Source: JAHOYW01 sp963664605
GTDB lineage: Bacteria; Verrucomicrobiota; Lentisphaeria; Victivallales; Victivallaceae
Assembly (NCBI GenBank): GCA_963664605.1
Contig: OY761536.1
Location: forward strand, 2,418,001-2,482,000
DNA: 64,000 nt
Reading direction: 5' to 3'
The notes beneath the pieces were generated by a model that saw only the letters and a list, made by a program, of their open reading frames with translations, had not been told where the DNA came from and did not search any database. Below are positions 17,964 to 26,968 of this stretch, piece after piece. The position numbers and the translations under genes are program-made. The first letter of the stretch is position 1. Every line of letters starts with the position of its first letter.

Positions 17964-18688
17964 TTATTGACGTAAATGTTTCTCTCGGCTCATGGCCTTT
18001 CAAGGAGTTTGCAATCGACTCTGCGGATAAGCTTGACAGTCACTTGAAAAAACTTGACATATCTCAGGCATGGGTGCGTTCATGTCGTGCCGCTTTTTTA
18101 ACTGACCCGGAAAATGATAATAAAAAACTTTGTAATCAATTGGCTTCATATCCTGATCTGATTGCAGTCCCTACTGTAAACCCGGCTTTGTCAAAATGGG
18201 AACAAAGTGTAAACCTTGATAATGCTAAGATAATTAATATCTATCCTTCTTACCATCGTTATCAAGTCGATTCATCAGAAGTATGCAGACTTGCAAGCTT
18301 ACTTGCAGAAAAACAGGGCATATTGCTTATTACCATGCGCATTGAAGATTCAAGAGCTATGCATCCGGATTGTATTATTCCACCTATTCCGACAGAAGAA
18401 ATAACAGCTCTTGCAGCAAAGTACCATGAACTAAAGATCGTCTGTTTGAATTCTACTGTTTTTGAAATGGAAAAGTTATTGACGCAAGCTTCAAATATCT
18501 ATAGTGATATGGCGTATACAGAAATGGGAGATACAATTAAAAACCTCATGGAAAAAGTAAATTATGCACAAATTATTTTCGGGTCACATACGCCTTTTTA
18601 TACTACCGGCGCCCAATTAATGAAAATCAAACACTCTGAAATTTCTGATAAAATTAAAGGAAAAATATTACACTTTAATCTATTATGA
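17960..18688 (+). CDS. Amidohydrolase-like protein lacking the usual metal ligands
   Basis: This is a 242-aa protein with the general layout of amidohydrolase family 2 (IIDVNVSLGSWPFKEF at the start, IIFGSHTPFYTTGAQLMK near the end). The D-x-H-x-H motif is replaced by DVNVS and the usual final Asp by SHTPF. It overlaps the preceding, apparently active amidohydrolase by four bases. It may therefore be a partner subunit or a non-metal relative. It is the last gene of the rightward operon before the mobile element. Confidence 0.7.
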   Translation: MIIDVNVSLGSWPFKEFAIDSADKLDSHLKKLDISQAWVRSCRAAFLTDPENDNKKLCNQLASYPDLIAVPTVNPALSKWEQSVNLDNAKIINIYPSYHRYQVDSSEVCRLASLLAEKQGILLITMRIEDSRAMHPDCIIPPIPTEEITALAAKYHELKIVCLNSTVFEMEKLLTQASNIYSDMAYTEMGDTIKNLMEKVNYAQIIFGSHTPFYTTGAQLMKIKHSEISDKIKGKILHFNLL

Positions 18689-18721
18689 TTGGAGTACTAA
18701 TATTTAATCCAATAAAGTTAT

Positions 18722-18856
18722 AAGCCATTAACACAAAAAGAGGAGGTTCTTATAAGAAATAAATTGTAATGCTATATTCTAATCCGCTATGATTAGAATT
18801 TCGTCAATTATTTAAGCCTATATAGTTTTAAGGCATTAATGCAAAAAACGGAGAAG
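18722..18856. repeat. Imperfect direct repeat of a gene-leader-like sequence
   Basis: The stretch 18722-18746 and the stretch 18830-18856 match as AAG-CATTAA--CAAAAA--GGAG, 108 bp apart. Each ends in a Shine-Dalgarno-like GGAG, but only the second leads into a gene (18874). The first copy looks like the leader of a lost or displaced gene at the edge of the mobile element. Confidence 0.5.
18776..18799. terminator. Inverted repeat after the amidohydrolase operon
   Basis: ATTCTAATC (18776-18784) and GATTAGAAT (18791-18799) form a perfect 9-bp stem with a 6-base loop, followed by TTTC. It lies about 90 bp after the last operon stop. The stem is A+T-rich and the T-run is short, so it is a weak terminator or a protein-binding site. 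Confidence 0.35.
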
Positions 18857-18873
18857 CCACAGAAGATGAAATC

Positions 18874-19536
18874 ATGGATTTATTTCACGAACAACATTAT
18901 ATAAGTCTTCCCTATGAACATTTTCTGAGTCAGAATGTGTATGTGGATATTCTGGTAAATGCCGGTGATCTTAATTTTGATTATACACTCAATGCGCCTT
19001 TCGCAAGCTGGGACGGAAAAGAGGCTAAACGCATTGATGAAAATTCAGCTCTCTTGTGGCTGGCCCGTCAACAGGGATATACTAAAACCGCATTGACTAA
19101 AGCACTTCGTGACCGCAAAATCGCCAATGATACTTTTCTGAAATCAGTTTTATCCGAAGTTGAAAACGTTACGTCCGCAATGAACGTCCTGACATTTCTA
19201 ACGGAAATGACCTTTGAGGAATGGTTCAAACTTGATAACGCAATCAGCAAAGAAAAGCCGCTTAACGATCGTTATTTTCCCCTCAAAAGCAAAGGCCGCG
19301 GTTATATCATTCTGGATAAAAGCACAACTTGCGGCTTATATAATCCTTGGAACGGCTCCGGTTCATGCCTGGAAATCGAACTCGAAAAAGATGTCCGGCT
19401 GCCAATCCGCATGATTGACTCAGCCACCCCGGATGGTGACCGCGGCTACAGTATTTCAGAAATCTGGGGCTTGTGCGGTTCCGCCTGGACGGATAATGCT
19501 GTCAAGGAGATTCATGAACAAAAAAAAGTCGCCTAA
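18874..19536 (+). CDS. Hypothetical protein of the mobile element
   Basis: This is a 220-aa soluble protein without a motif I recognise. Visible features are an acidic N-terminal half, FASWDGKEAKRI, LARQQGYTKTALTKAL, LKSVLSEVENVTSAMNVL and a Gly/Trp-rich C-terminal part (YNPWNGSGSCLEIELEKDV, EIWGLCGSAW). It is the first gene of the element, preceded by CGGAGAAG. The C-terminus overlaps a small basic ORF by 23 bases. It may be an accessory protein of the methylase/helicase gene downstream. Confidence 0.7.
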   Translation: MDLFHEQHYISLPYEHFLSQNVYVDILVNAGDLNFDYTLNAPFASWDGKEAKRIDENSALLWLARQQGYTKTALTKALRDRKIANDTFLKSVLSEVENVTSAMNVLTFLTEMTFEEWFKLDNAISKEKPLNDRYFPLKSKGRGYIILDKSTTCGLYNPWNGSGSCLEIELEKDVRLPIRMIDSATPDGDRGYSISEIWGLCGSAWTDNAVKEIHEQKKVA

Positions 19537-19678
19537 ATGGAAATCACCAGCAAAAATAAATTTAATTGCCCCAGCACTAAAAATTAAAACTGCTCATTTT
19601 ATTCGTTTCGCCGGACATGCCGGGAATGCCGCTGAAGCGCGACATCGGCATGTCATCATCATAAAACGAAGCGAATAA
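19514..19678 (+). CDS. Small basic protein, 54 aa
   Basis: ATG at 19514 sits four bases after AAGGAG (19504-19509), inside the 3' end of the previous gene. The product is rich in Lys, Arg and His (MNKKKSPKWKSPAKINL; ARHRHVIIIKRSE) and ends 14 bases before the methylase/helicase start. The good ribosome site and tight packing support translation. No family is recognised. Confidence 0.42.
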   Translation: MNKKKSPKWKSPAKINLIAPALKIKTAHFIRFAGHAGNAAEARHRHVIIIKRSE

Positions 19679-19692
19679 AAGGAAATATTTCT

Positions 19693-22600
19693 ATGGAAAC
19701 AGCAATTCAACTTGATCTTTTCGATTTTGAAGACACAGCGCCGGCAATGGAACTGCCGACGCTTGAAAGCCTGCAAAAGCCGCAAAAGAAAGTGCAAATC
19801 ATTCAACAAGCGCCTGAAAAGTTTTTGCGCAATAACTACCGGATAAGCCCGGATGATGTATTGGTTCCGACCGGCGCCAAGCACAAAATTGCCGCGAATA
19901 TTGAAGCGATACATCTGCTGAAAGAACTGGAGGAATCCAACAAATCTGCCTCAAACGAAGAACTCCAGAAACTGATTCGTTATTCCGGCTGGGGCGGTAT
20001 TCCACAGGTTTTTGACCCGGGAAAAGCAGCTTTTTCCAAAGAATACGCTGAACTCAAAGCCATTCTTTCAAATGAAGAATACACTTCCGCGAGAGCCTCG
20101 ACGCTGAACAGCCATTACACACCGAAATTCCTGATCGAATTCATGTGGGAAATAGCCGAAAAGACCGGAATTACAAAAGGTGAATTTGGCGAATTCGGCG
20201 CAGGTATCGGGCATTTTATCGGCATGATGCCGGAAGCTTTCCAAGGGCGCTTTACCGCTGTTGAAATCGACGATATTTCCGGACGGATCATGCAACAGCT
20301 CTATCCACGGGAAAATGTTATTATCAACAACTTGCAGCAGACCTTTATTAAACGAAATTCGCTGGACCTCGTGATCGGCAATGTTCCGTTTGACCAGGTG
20401 GGTGTGCATGATTCGGATTATGTAGGATATAATCTGCACAATTACTTTATCGGGCGGGCACTGGACGCACTCAAACCGGGCGGTTTTGCTATTCTGCTGA
20501 CTTCGGCCTCGACAATGGATTCCAAGTCGCCAAATGCGAGATCGAATTTCGCTTCACGGGCGGCGCTGACGGCGGCGATCCGGCTGCCGAATAGCGCGTT
20601 CGCGGAAATCGGAACGGAAGTTGTCGCGGATATACTTGTTTTCCAGAAAGGAGCGGTCGCAAACGAAAAATTCCTGGAGCTGCAAAACGTTGAAACCGGC
20701 GATCATAGCGGTGAAATGAGGATTAACGAGTATTTTGCCAATCATCCGGAAATGATTCTGGGAACGCTGTCCAATACTGGTAAAATGTATGGGCATGTCG
20801 GAAGCGCCACCGTATTGCCGCTTGAGACGCCGCTCGCGGAATCCTTAACTGTGCCGGAATTAACGATTCAAGAGGTTGCGCAGCCGGAAAGGGATATGTT
20901 CGGTGTATGCGACAATCAGCCCGAAGAAATTGAACTTGACGAAACGCTTCGGGAATACACATTGTTCCAGCGTGACGGCCGTATCTGGCAGTACCGCAAC
21001 CATAAAGGGGTATTGTTCACGGATAAAAACGGGCGGGAGTTTTCCGGCAAGGAACGCCGTAAAATCGAACATTTTATTGATTTCAAGGAATCTTTGAATC
21101 TGCTTTTACAATACCAGCTTGATCTGGACGCATCTGATGAGCTTATTGAAAAACAGCGGACAAAATTGAACCACAGCTATGATTTTCATATCAGGAATTT
21201 TGGCAATCTCAATAAAAAGATTATGCATCGCAATATGCAGGAAGACCCGGATTATCTCAAGCTCGCGGCAACTGAAAATATCTGCAAAAAAGTTGAAACT
21301 TCACTTGCCGGCATTAAAACCCACCGCCTGGTCTATGAAAAAGGCGATATTTACTTTAAACGGACGCAGCATCCCTGGCGGGAACCGGATCATGCTGATG
21401 ACATTGTACAAGCGGGAATGATCTCATACGGCTACCGGCACCAGATTGATATTGATTACGTGGCGACAATGATGAAGCTCTCGAAAGATGACGCTTTAGC
21501 GCAATTGCTTGGTTCAGGTGAGTTCTTTGAAAATCCGGTAAATGGAAAAATCGAACTTAAAAGCGAATACCTTTCAGGGAACGTGGTCCGCAAGCTGGAA
21601 ATCGCCCGTGAAACAGCGCCGCAAAACGTTAAAGCCCTGGAAGCAGTCCAGCCACCGCCATTGCGGATTGAGGACATTGATTTTCAGCTCGGCAGTTTCT
21701 GGATTCCGCCGGAAATTGTACAAAGCTGGCTGGAAAAGACTTTCAGCATCGAATGCCAGGTGTCCTATCCACAAGCGGAAGATAAATGGTATGTTACAGC
21801 CGATTATTCCGTTCGCTACAGCATGACCGAATACCAGGTGGCGGACTGGGACTTGTTCAAACTGGTCGAGTGTGCTCTGAATCTCAAGGAACCGATTGTC
21901 AACCGCAAAGAATGGGATGCCAAACTCGGTGAAGAAAAACTGGTTGTCGACCAGGAAGCTACGCTGACCGCGAGGCAGTATAAGAACGAACTTCAGGACA
22001 AGTTCAGAAATTATGTCATGGATACGCCTGACACGGTTGAGGAACTGGAAAATATCTACAATTCGATTTTTAACAGCCACGTTACCCGGCAATATGAACT
22101 TCCGGCTTTCGATATTTATCCCGGAGCGGTCGGCCTTATTGACGGAAAGAAATTTGTATTGAGAACACATCAGAAGCGGGCGGTCAGCCGCTGCATTGAG
22201 GGGAATACGCTTCTGGCGCATTGCGTGGGAGCTGGAAAAACCGCCGTCATGATAACTGCGGCTATGGAACTGAAACGACTTCGTCTGGCAACGAAAACGC
22301 TGATTGTCGTACAGAACGCAACCTTGCGCCAGTTCGCCGAATTTGCGCCAAAGCTCTATCCGCATGCCATGATTTTGATTGCCGACAAAAAAGACCTGGT
22401 AAAAAAGAAACGCAAACGCTTCATGTCCCGGATCGCGGTCGGCGACTGGGATATTGTCATTATGGCGCAAAGCAGTTTTGATATGGTCAAAGACGATCCT
22501 GACCTGGTAATGCGCCATTATGAAAGCCAGCTTGACGAACTGGAACAATTGATTGCCGAAAGCGATAACCACAGCACCATCAAGGATGCTGAACGTCAGA

Positions 22601-24771
22601 AAAAACAGCTTATGAAGATGCTTGACAGACTCAATGATAAAAAACTTGAGGAAGACATTATATACTTTTCCGATCTCGGTATCGACGCGCTGATTATCGA
22701 TGAAGCCCATGCATACAAACGGAACTTTTTCCCGACCAAGATGCAGCGGGTCAAAGGCCTGGATCGCGGCTCTAGCCAGCGGGCCTTTTCGCTCAGTTTA
22801 AAAATTCGATATATTATGGAAAAGACCGGCGGTCGCAACATTTATTTCGCAACCGGGACACCGGTAACCAATACAATCGCTGAATTGTGGAATATGGTGC
22901 GTTACATTTCTCCGACAACGCTGGAAGAATTCGGAATTGAGACTTTCGACCGTTTTGCCTCAGTGTTCACCGGAACCGAAACCGCTTTGGAACTGGATGC
23001 CGCTGGACGCTTCAAAATGGTGCAGCGCTTCTGTAAATACAGTAATGTTATTGAATTGTCAAAAATGTTCCGTACCATAGCCGATGTGATTCTTTCAGAC
23101 GACCTTGAGGAAGTGGAACGGCCGCCAATCAAAGGCGGACACCCGGAACAGGTCCGTATCCGGCGCAGTGAAGTAATCTCGCAATTCATGAACTATCTAT
23201 GCGCTTTATATGAATGGTACGAAAACAGTTCGGATAAACGGGAATTGTCGCATGTTCCGCTTCTGATCTACGGTATGAGCCGCAAAGTAACAATCGACCC
23301 GCGCCTGATAGACCACCGTTTCGAAGATGATCCGGGTTCAAAACTGAATGTCTGCGCCCGCCGCATTATCGAAAAGTACCATGAATACGCTTCTATCAAG
23401 GGTAGTCAGATTGTCTTTTGCGATCTTTACCGCAACAGTTGTGACGGCAGGGAACTGTTTAATGCCTGGGAAGAACTCAAACGCAAACTTATTACTGGCG
23501 GAATCCCGGCAGATGAAGTTGCCATTATTGGTGATTACAATACCGACAAACAGAAATCCGATCTTTATGAAAAAGTTAATTCCGGGGAAGTCCGTGTAGT
23601 AATAGGTTCCACCGCAAAACTCGGAACCGGGGTCAATATCCAGGAACGGTTGGCGGTGGCACATCACCTCGACTGTCCGTTCCGTCCCAGCGATGTGGAA
23701 CAGCGTGACGGCAGGATCATCCGGCAGGGGAACATCCTCGAAGAAGTGGAAATCATCCGCTACGGCATCGAACAAACGCTGGACGCCGGAATGTACGCGA
23801 TCCTGGAACGCAAGCAGAAGTTCATCAACGACGCGATGAAAGGCAACTGCAGCAGGACACTGAAGGAAATCAACGATGACTGCGCATTGGATTATGCAAG
23901 TTTCTCTGCCGCGATTTCCGGTAATCCGAAACTTAAACGCAAAGTGGTGATTGAAACCCGGCTGAAAGAGCTTGTCGCATTGGAACGCCAGCACCGCCGC
24001 AATATCCGCCGCCGAAAGGATCAGGAAGCGAATCTGCAACAGCGGATTCCAGCCATGAGGGAAGAAATTCCGGAACTGGAAAAATTCATTGCGGCATATC
24101 CCAATCTCGAAATAGGTTCTCTGCCGATCCGTTACGGAAACCGGGAACTTTCCGGTACGCTCCGGGAAAAATGTGATGTATTGAACCGTGTAATCCATAA
24201 TGCTTATCTTGCGGCAATCAAAGACTGTAGTTTCCTGAAACAGTCCGGCAGCTACATTATGGATGATTTAAGTATAGGCACGCTTGAAATAGCTCTAATT
24301 GCCAATGGAAAAATCACCTCTTACGGCAAACTTGATGAATTTGAATCATCTATTCATTATCAGGTAAAAGGCTGGAATATGCCGCACCTCCAAACCAAGC
24401 TTCATGGCGATATTGACGATGCGGAAAAACTACTGCACGCAATCCGCAGGCTCGTTCAGGAAAAAACAAACGAACTGGCGAAAAACCGGAAAGAGCTGGA
24501 AGCGAAAAGCGCCCGCCTGGGAAAACTCCAGGAAACACCGGCTGATGAATTCAGCGCTGCCGCGGAAAGAAGTTCGCTTTCAGTTGAACTTGAACAAATT
24601 ATTTTTGAACTCAACAAAAGCAGTGAGGGGCTGCACTGCCGGTACGAATCGAAAGAAGAACCTAAGCTCGCTGATTATTTCCCGCAGTTAATCCAAAGTG
24701 CAACATTCGGAATTATGGAAATCCTCGACGGCAGCGAAGAAGTCGAAGCAAAACCAGCACTTTGCGCATGA
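19693..24771 (+). CDS. Large DNA methylase/helicase fusion (N6-adenine MTase + SF2 helicase)
   Basis: This is a 1692-aa protein of the type often found on conjugative plasmids and ICEs. Residues about 90-320 form an adenine methyltransferase: YSGWGGIPQVF, HYTPKFLIEFMW, the SAM motif EFGAGIGHF (near 170) and the catalytic-type NVPF (near 231). Residues about 830-1370 form an SF2 helicase: Walker A GAGKT (near 845), IIDEAHAY (near 1001), FATGTPVTNT, and GTGVNIQERL with FRPSDVEQRDGRIIRQGN as motifs V and VI. A coiled-coil-rich region follows to the end. Family members are thought to protect or process element DNA. NVPF differs from the common NPPF/NPPY but keeps the Asn and aromatic positions. 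It is followed by two hairpins. Confidence 0.92.
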   Translation: METAIQLDLFDFEDTAPAMELPTLESLQKPQKKVQIIQQAPEKFLRNNYRISPDDVLVPTGAKHKIAANIEAIHLLKELEESNKSASNEELQKLIRYSGWGGIPQVFDPGKAAFSKEYAELKAILSNEEYTSARASTLNSHYTPKFLIEFMWEIAEKTGITKGEFGEFGAGIGHFIGMMPEAFQGRFTAVEIDDISGRIMQQLYPRENVIINNLQQTFIKRNSLDLVIGNVPFDQVGVHDSDYVGYNLHNYFIGRALDALKPGGFAILLTSASTMDSKSPNARSNFASRAALTAAIRLPNSAFAEIGTEVVADILVFQKGAVANEKFLELQNVETGDHSGEMRINEYFANHPEMILGTLSNTGKMYGHVGSATVLPLETPLAESLTVPELTIQEVAQPERDMFGVCDNQPEEIELDETLREYTLFQRDGRIWQYRNHKGVLFTDKNGREFSGKERRKIEHFIDFKESLNLLLQYQLDLDASDELIEKQRTKLNHSYDFHIRNFGNLNKKIMHRNMQEDPDYLKLAATENICKKVETSLAGIKTHRLVYEKGDIYFKRTQHPWREPDHADDIVQAGMISYGYRHQIDIDYVATMMKLSKDDALAQLLGSGEFFENPVNGKIELKSEYLSGNVVRKLEIARETAPQNVKALEAVQPPPLRIEDIDFQLGSFWIPPEIVQSWLEKTFSIECQVSYPQAEDKWYVTADYSVRYSMTEYQVADWDLFKLVECALNLKEPIVNRKEWDAKLGEEKLVVDQEATLTARQYKNELQDKFRNYVMDTPDTVEELENIYNSIFNSHVTRQYELPAFDIYPGAVGLIDGKKFVLRTHQKRAVSRCIEGNTLLAHCVGAGKTAVMITAAMELKRLRLATKTLIVVQNATLRQFAEFAPKLYPHAMILIADKKDLVKKKRKRFMSRIAVGDWDIVIMAQSSFDMVKDDPDLVMRHYESQLDELEQLIAESDNHSTIKDAERQKKQLMKMLDRLNDKKLEEDIIYFSDLGIDALIIDEAHAYKRNFFPTKMQRVKGLDRGSSQRAFSLSLKIRYIMEKTGGRNIYFATGTPVTNTIAELWNMVRYISPTTLEEFGIETFDRFASVFTGTETALELDAAGRFKMVQRFCKYSNVIELSKMFRTIADVILSDDLEEVERPPIKGGHPEQVRIRRSEVISQFMNYLCALYEWYENSSDKRELSHVPLLIYGMSRKVTIDPRLIDHRFEDDPGSKLNVCARRIIEKYHEYASIKGSQIVFCDLYRNSCDGRELFNAWEELKRKLITGGIPADEVAIIGDYNTDKQKSDLYEKVNSGEVRVVIGSTAKLGTGVNIQERLAVAHHLDCPFRPSDVEQRDGRIIRQGNILEEVEIIRYGIEQTLDAGMYAILERKQKFINDAMKGNCSRTLKEINDDCALDYASFSAAISGNPKLKRKVVIETRLKELVALERQHRRNIRRRKDQEANLQQRIPAMREEIPELEKFIAAYPNLEIGSLPIRYGNRELSGTLREKCDVLNRVIHNAYLAAIKDCSFLKQSGSYIMDDLSIGTLEIALIANGKITSYGKLDEFESSIHYQVKGWNMPHLQTKLHGDIDDAEKLLHAIRRLVQEKTNELAKNRKELEAKSARLGKLQETPADEFSAAAERSSLSVELEQIIFELNKSSEGLHCRYESKEEPKLADYFPQLIQSATFGIMEILDGSEEVEAKPALCA

Positions 24772-24796
24772 TCCGTAAAGTTAAATCGTAATTGAA

Positions 24797-24814
24797 CAGG
24801 AGCTAATGCTCCTG
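24797..24814 (+). terminator. Hairpin after the methylase/helicase gene
   Basis: CAGGAGC (24797-24803) and GCTCCTG (24808-24814) form a perfect 7-bp stem with loop TAAT, 26 bases after the stop. No T-run follows, so it may be an RNA-processing or stability element rather than a classical terminator. Confidence 0.45.
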
Positions 24815-24829
24815 GAACTTAACAATTAA

Positions 24830-24863
24830 AATTTTCCGGCGGCTTAAAGTAAGCCGGAAAATT
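24830..24863 (+). terminator. Long hairpin upstream of the ParB-like gene
   Basis: AATTTTCCGG (24830-24839) pairs with CCGGAAAATT (24854-24863), and inside it CTTA (24843-24846) pairs with TAAG (24850-24853). The A-tract before and T-tract within the stem allow bidirectional terminator function. It lies 31 bases before the ParB-like start, so it could also limit read-through or attenuate. Confidence 0.55.
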
Positions 24864-24894
24864 CTCAAAGAAAAACTAACAAAAGGAATTTAAC

Positions 24895-26403
24895 ATGAAC
24901 ACACAAATCCCATTATCTAGAATCAAAAGTGAAGCAGATCGCGCCTGTAACAAAGCTGATGACATGCACCTTCTGGCGAGTGTCAAAAACAGAATCGATA
25001 AAGGCTTGAAACCTTTATTACAGTCGATTGCACTGAAAAAACTCGAAAATAATCCGGATTTTGACTATGTGGTGGAAGACGGACGCCGCCGTTTCAAAAC
25101 TCTTGTCGCCGCTGGTGTCAGTGAACTTAGACTGGGACAGGAAGCTATTATCATTGATGGAGATTCCGAAGTCAACGCCTATGTGGCGAATCAGCACACT
25201 AATCTTTCCCTGTCTGAAGAAATCACTAAGCTTTATTCGATGCGTGAAAAGTTTCAGACCCTTGACGCGCTGGCGGCGGAAATCGGGCATTCCACAACAT
25301 GGGTGGCAAGACGTTTAAATTTGCTGAACCTTTCCGATCTTTGGAAAAAAGCCATGAAAGAAAAGGTGTTTGGTTATATGAGCGTTTCACACTACGAAAC
25401 GATCGCGACCTTCCCGCCGGAGATCCAGGATGATATTTTTGATTTTATCCGCAGTGTCGAAGGACGTGATATGAAGACCGCCTCCGTCCGCAAGTTTTCG
25501 GAAAAGCTTTATGAAAAGTTCGCAACGTTGCTTTCGAGTCTGGCCTGGGAGGAAGAAGGCTGCGGTGAATGTCCGGCGTGCAGGGAACGTAAAGAATCAG
25601 GTTTCCTGTTTGCCAATCTTATCCCTGAACCACGCTGTATGAACCGTGAATATCTGGAAAAGAAACGGCAGGAATATGTGGCGTCCCTTGCCGCCAAGGA
25701 ACCGGAAACCCTGCTTGTTACACAAAACTATCACGGCGAAAAACAGGAAGACGAAAACGACCCGCTTGCGGAAAGCACCGTACTCGGCCCCGGCGACTGG
25801 AAGACAGCGGAAGAAAATGAAGAAGGCGTTCCGGCAATTATCGCGGACGGGCCGCAGGCGGGCGTCCGGATCACAATCCAGCGTCCAAAGGCTTCAGAAG
25901 AAGCCGCGCCCAAAAAGACCAAGACTCTTGCGGAACGAAAAGCGGCCAAAACGAAACAGCGCCAGCGGAAAGCAATCACCAATCTAATCGATGCTATGAA
26001 AGCCGACAAAACAATAACTCCCGACCGGACGACTATTTACAAGATGATTGCCTGCAAAGGAGTTAATGCTGTCTGCGGTGAATACTTCGATTTTAAAACG
26101 AAAGAGCGATTAAATCCGACAAAATTGCCGGATAAGATAATGAGCTATTCTGCGCTTGATGCCGGCGAAGCTCTCGACAAGCTGATGTGGGCACGTGTGT
26201 GCGAAAACATCGTTCAGGAATTGGGATCTGGCCAGAGCGGTTCTGACGAAGCCTGTTGGGAAGAAGCTTCATTGATCGCGGAACTGGTCAAATTCGACCT
26301 TGACAAAGCCTTTGAAGAGGCGACAAAGGAATTACCTGATCCAAAAGCATGGGGAGCTCTCGCTAAAGCTGAACAGAAAGAACTTGAAAAGGAGGCCGCG
26401 TAA
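24895..26403 (+). CDS. ParB-like nuclease-domain partition protein
   Basis: This is a 502-aa protein with a ParB N-terminal domain: IPLSRIKS, then GRRRFKTLVAAG (about 63-74), and a KorB/ParB helix-turn-helix (TLDALAAEIGHSTTWVARRL, about 121-140). A Cys cluster (CGECPACRERKE, near 222) and a long Lys/Glu-rich tail follow. ParA is absent from the window. Proteins of this type on plasmids and ICEs serve in partition or regulation. The ribosome site AAAAGGAA precedes ATG. It lies upstream of a series of small genes transcribed in the same direction. Confidence 0.85.
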   Translation: MNTQIPLSRIKSEADRACNKADDMHLLASVKNRIDKGLKPLLQSIALKKLENNPDFDYVVEDGRRRFKTLVAAGVSELRLGQEAIIIDGDSEVNAYVANQHTNLSLSEEITKLYSMREKFQTLDALAAEIGHSTTWVARRLNLLNLSDLWKKAMKEKVFGYMSVSHYETIATFPPEIQDDIFDFIRSVEGRDMKTASVRKFSEKLYEKFATLLSSLAWEEEGCGECPACRERKESGFLFANLIPEPRCMNREYLEKKRQEYVASLAAKEPETLLVTQNYHGEKQEDENDPLAESTVLGPGDWKTAEENEEGVPAIIADGPQAGVRITIQRPKASEEAAPKKTKTLAERKAAKTKQRQRKAITNLIDAMKADKTITPDRTTIYKMIACKGVNAVCGEYFDFKTKERLNPTKLPDKIMSYSALDAGEALDKLMWARVCENIVQELGSGQSGSDEACWEEASLIAELVKFDLDKAFEEATKELPDPKAWGALAKAEQKELEKEAA

Positions 26404-26407
26404 CAAT

Positions 26408-26728
26408 ATGAATTGTCATATCATTATTCACCGAAAAAAATCGAATATTTCAATCCGGGGCAGTTTCGAGGATATTAAAAAGTTTTTGCCCCTGAAATCC
26501 GACCCGAACGAGCTTCCTGAACGATTCACGCTTCGGGATAACACTAAGCGACGAATCGAAGTTTCGTTAACATCGGATACGCCGCTTGATGCCAAAATCA
26601 GTATCGATCTTGCCAGGCAGTATCTTGCCGATCTTTCCAAACAGGAGCCTGGCGAAATCATTCATATCAAACGGCAGGAGCTGACTAAGCTTATCAGCAA
26701 ACTGCACAATGCCGGAGAATCAATATAA
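26408..26728 (+). CDS. Hypothetical protein, 106 aa
   Basis: ATG 26408, four bases after the ParB-like stop, is preferred over upstream in-frame codons inside that gene; AAGGAGG (26388-26394) serves as ribosome site. The product (MNCHIIIHRKKSNISIRGSF at the start, DIKKFLPLKSDPNEL, then a helical LARQYLADLSKQEPGEIIHI) is small and soluble. No family is recognised. Tight coupling suggests a role with the ParB-like protein. Confidence 0.7.
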   Translation: MNCHIIIHRKKSNISIRGSFEDIKKFLPLKSDPNELPERFTLRDNTKRRIEVSLTSDTPLDAKISIDLARQYLADLSKQEPGEIIHIKRQELTKLISKLHNAGESI

Positions 26729-26749
26729 AAATCAACCAGGAGGCATAAA

Positions 26750-26959
26750 ATGGCTAAAGACATCAATGAAATGACTATGCAGGAAGTCCGTGACCGGGCT
26801 TTGGAACTTGGTTTCAAGTTTCATGGAAGCAAAAATCAATTGAGCTTTTATCACTGGAATTTTTCGCAGGAATGTAAAGCTTATGAATTCGTAAAGAAAT
26901 ATGATCCGGAACTAATCGAAAATGAAGGATTCGACGATTATCCGAACGACGCGGCGTGA
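26750..26959 (+). CDS. Small INEMTM-type protein, 69 aa
   Basis: This is a 69-aa acidic protein starting MAKDINEMTMQEVRDRALEL after an AGGAGG site. It has a central Tyr/Trp-rich part (LSFYHWNF) and ends EGFDDYPNDAA. A relative at 28623 shares INEMTM-E and the layout 'helix - aromatic core - acidic tail', so this is a small duplicated family of the element. Function unknown. Confidence 0.7.
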   Translation: MAKDINEMTMQEVRDRALELGFKFHGSKNQLSFYHWNFSQECKAYEFVKKYDPELIENEGFDDYPNDAA

Positions 26960-26968
26960 GGTGATTTA

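Noticed and set aside
21574..22710. 378-aa ORF on the strand opposite the methylase/helicase gene
   Set aside because: Shadow of a strongly supported gene; no motif and no ribosome site.
23338..24198. 286-aa ORF antisense to the helicase C-terminal part
   Set aside because: It mirrors the codon pattern of the real gene and shows no domain.
19693..24771. Restriction-modification or DISARM-type defence system
   Set aside because: The methylase/helicase occurs with a relaxase, ArdC and ParB-like genes and without partner nuclease or PLD genes; the mobile-element role fits better.
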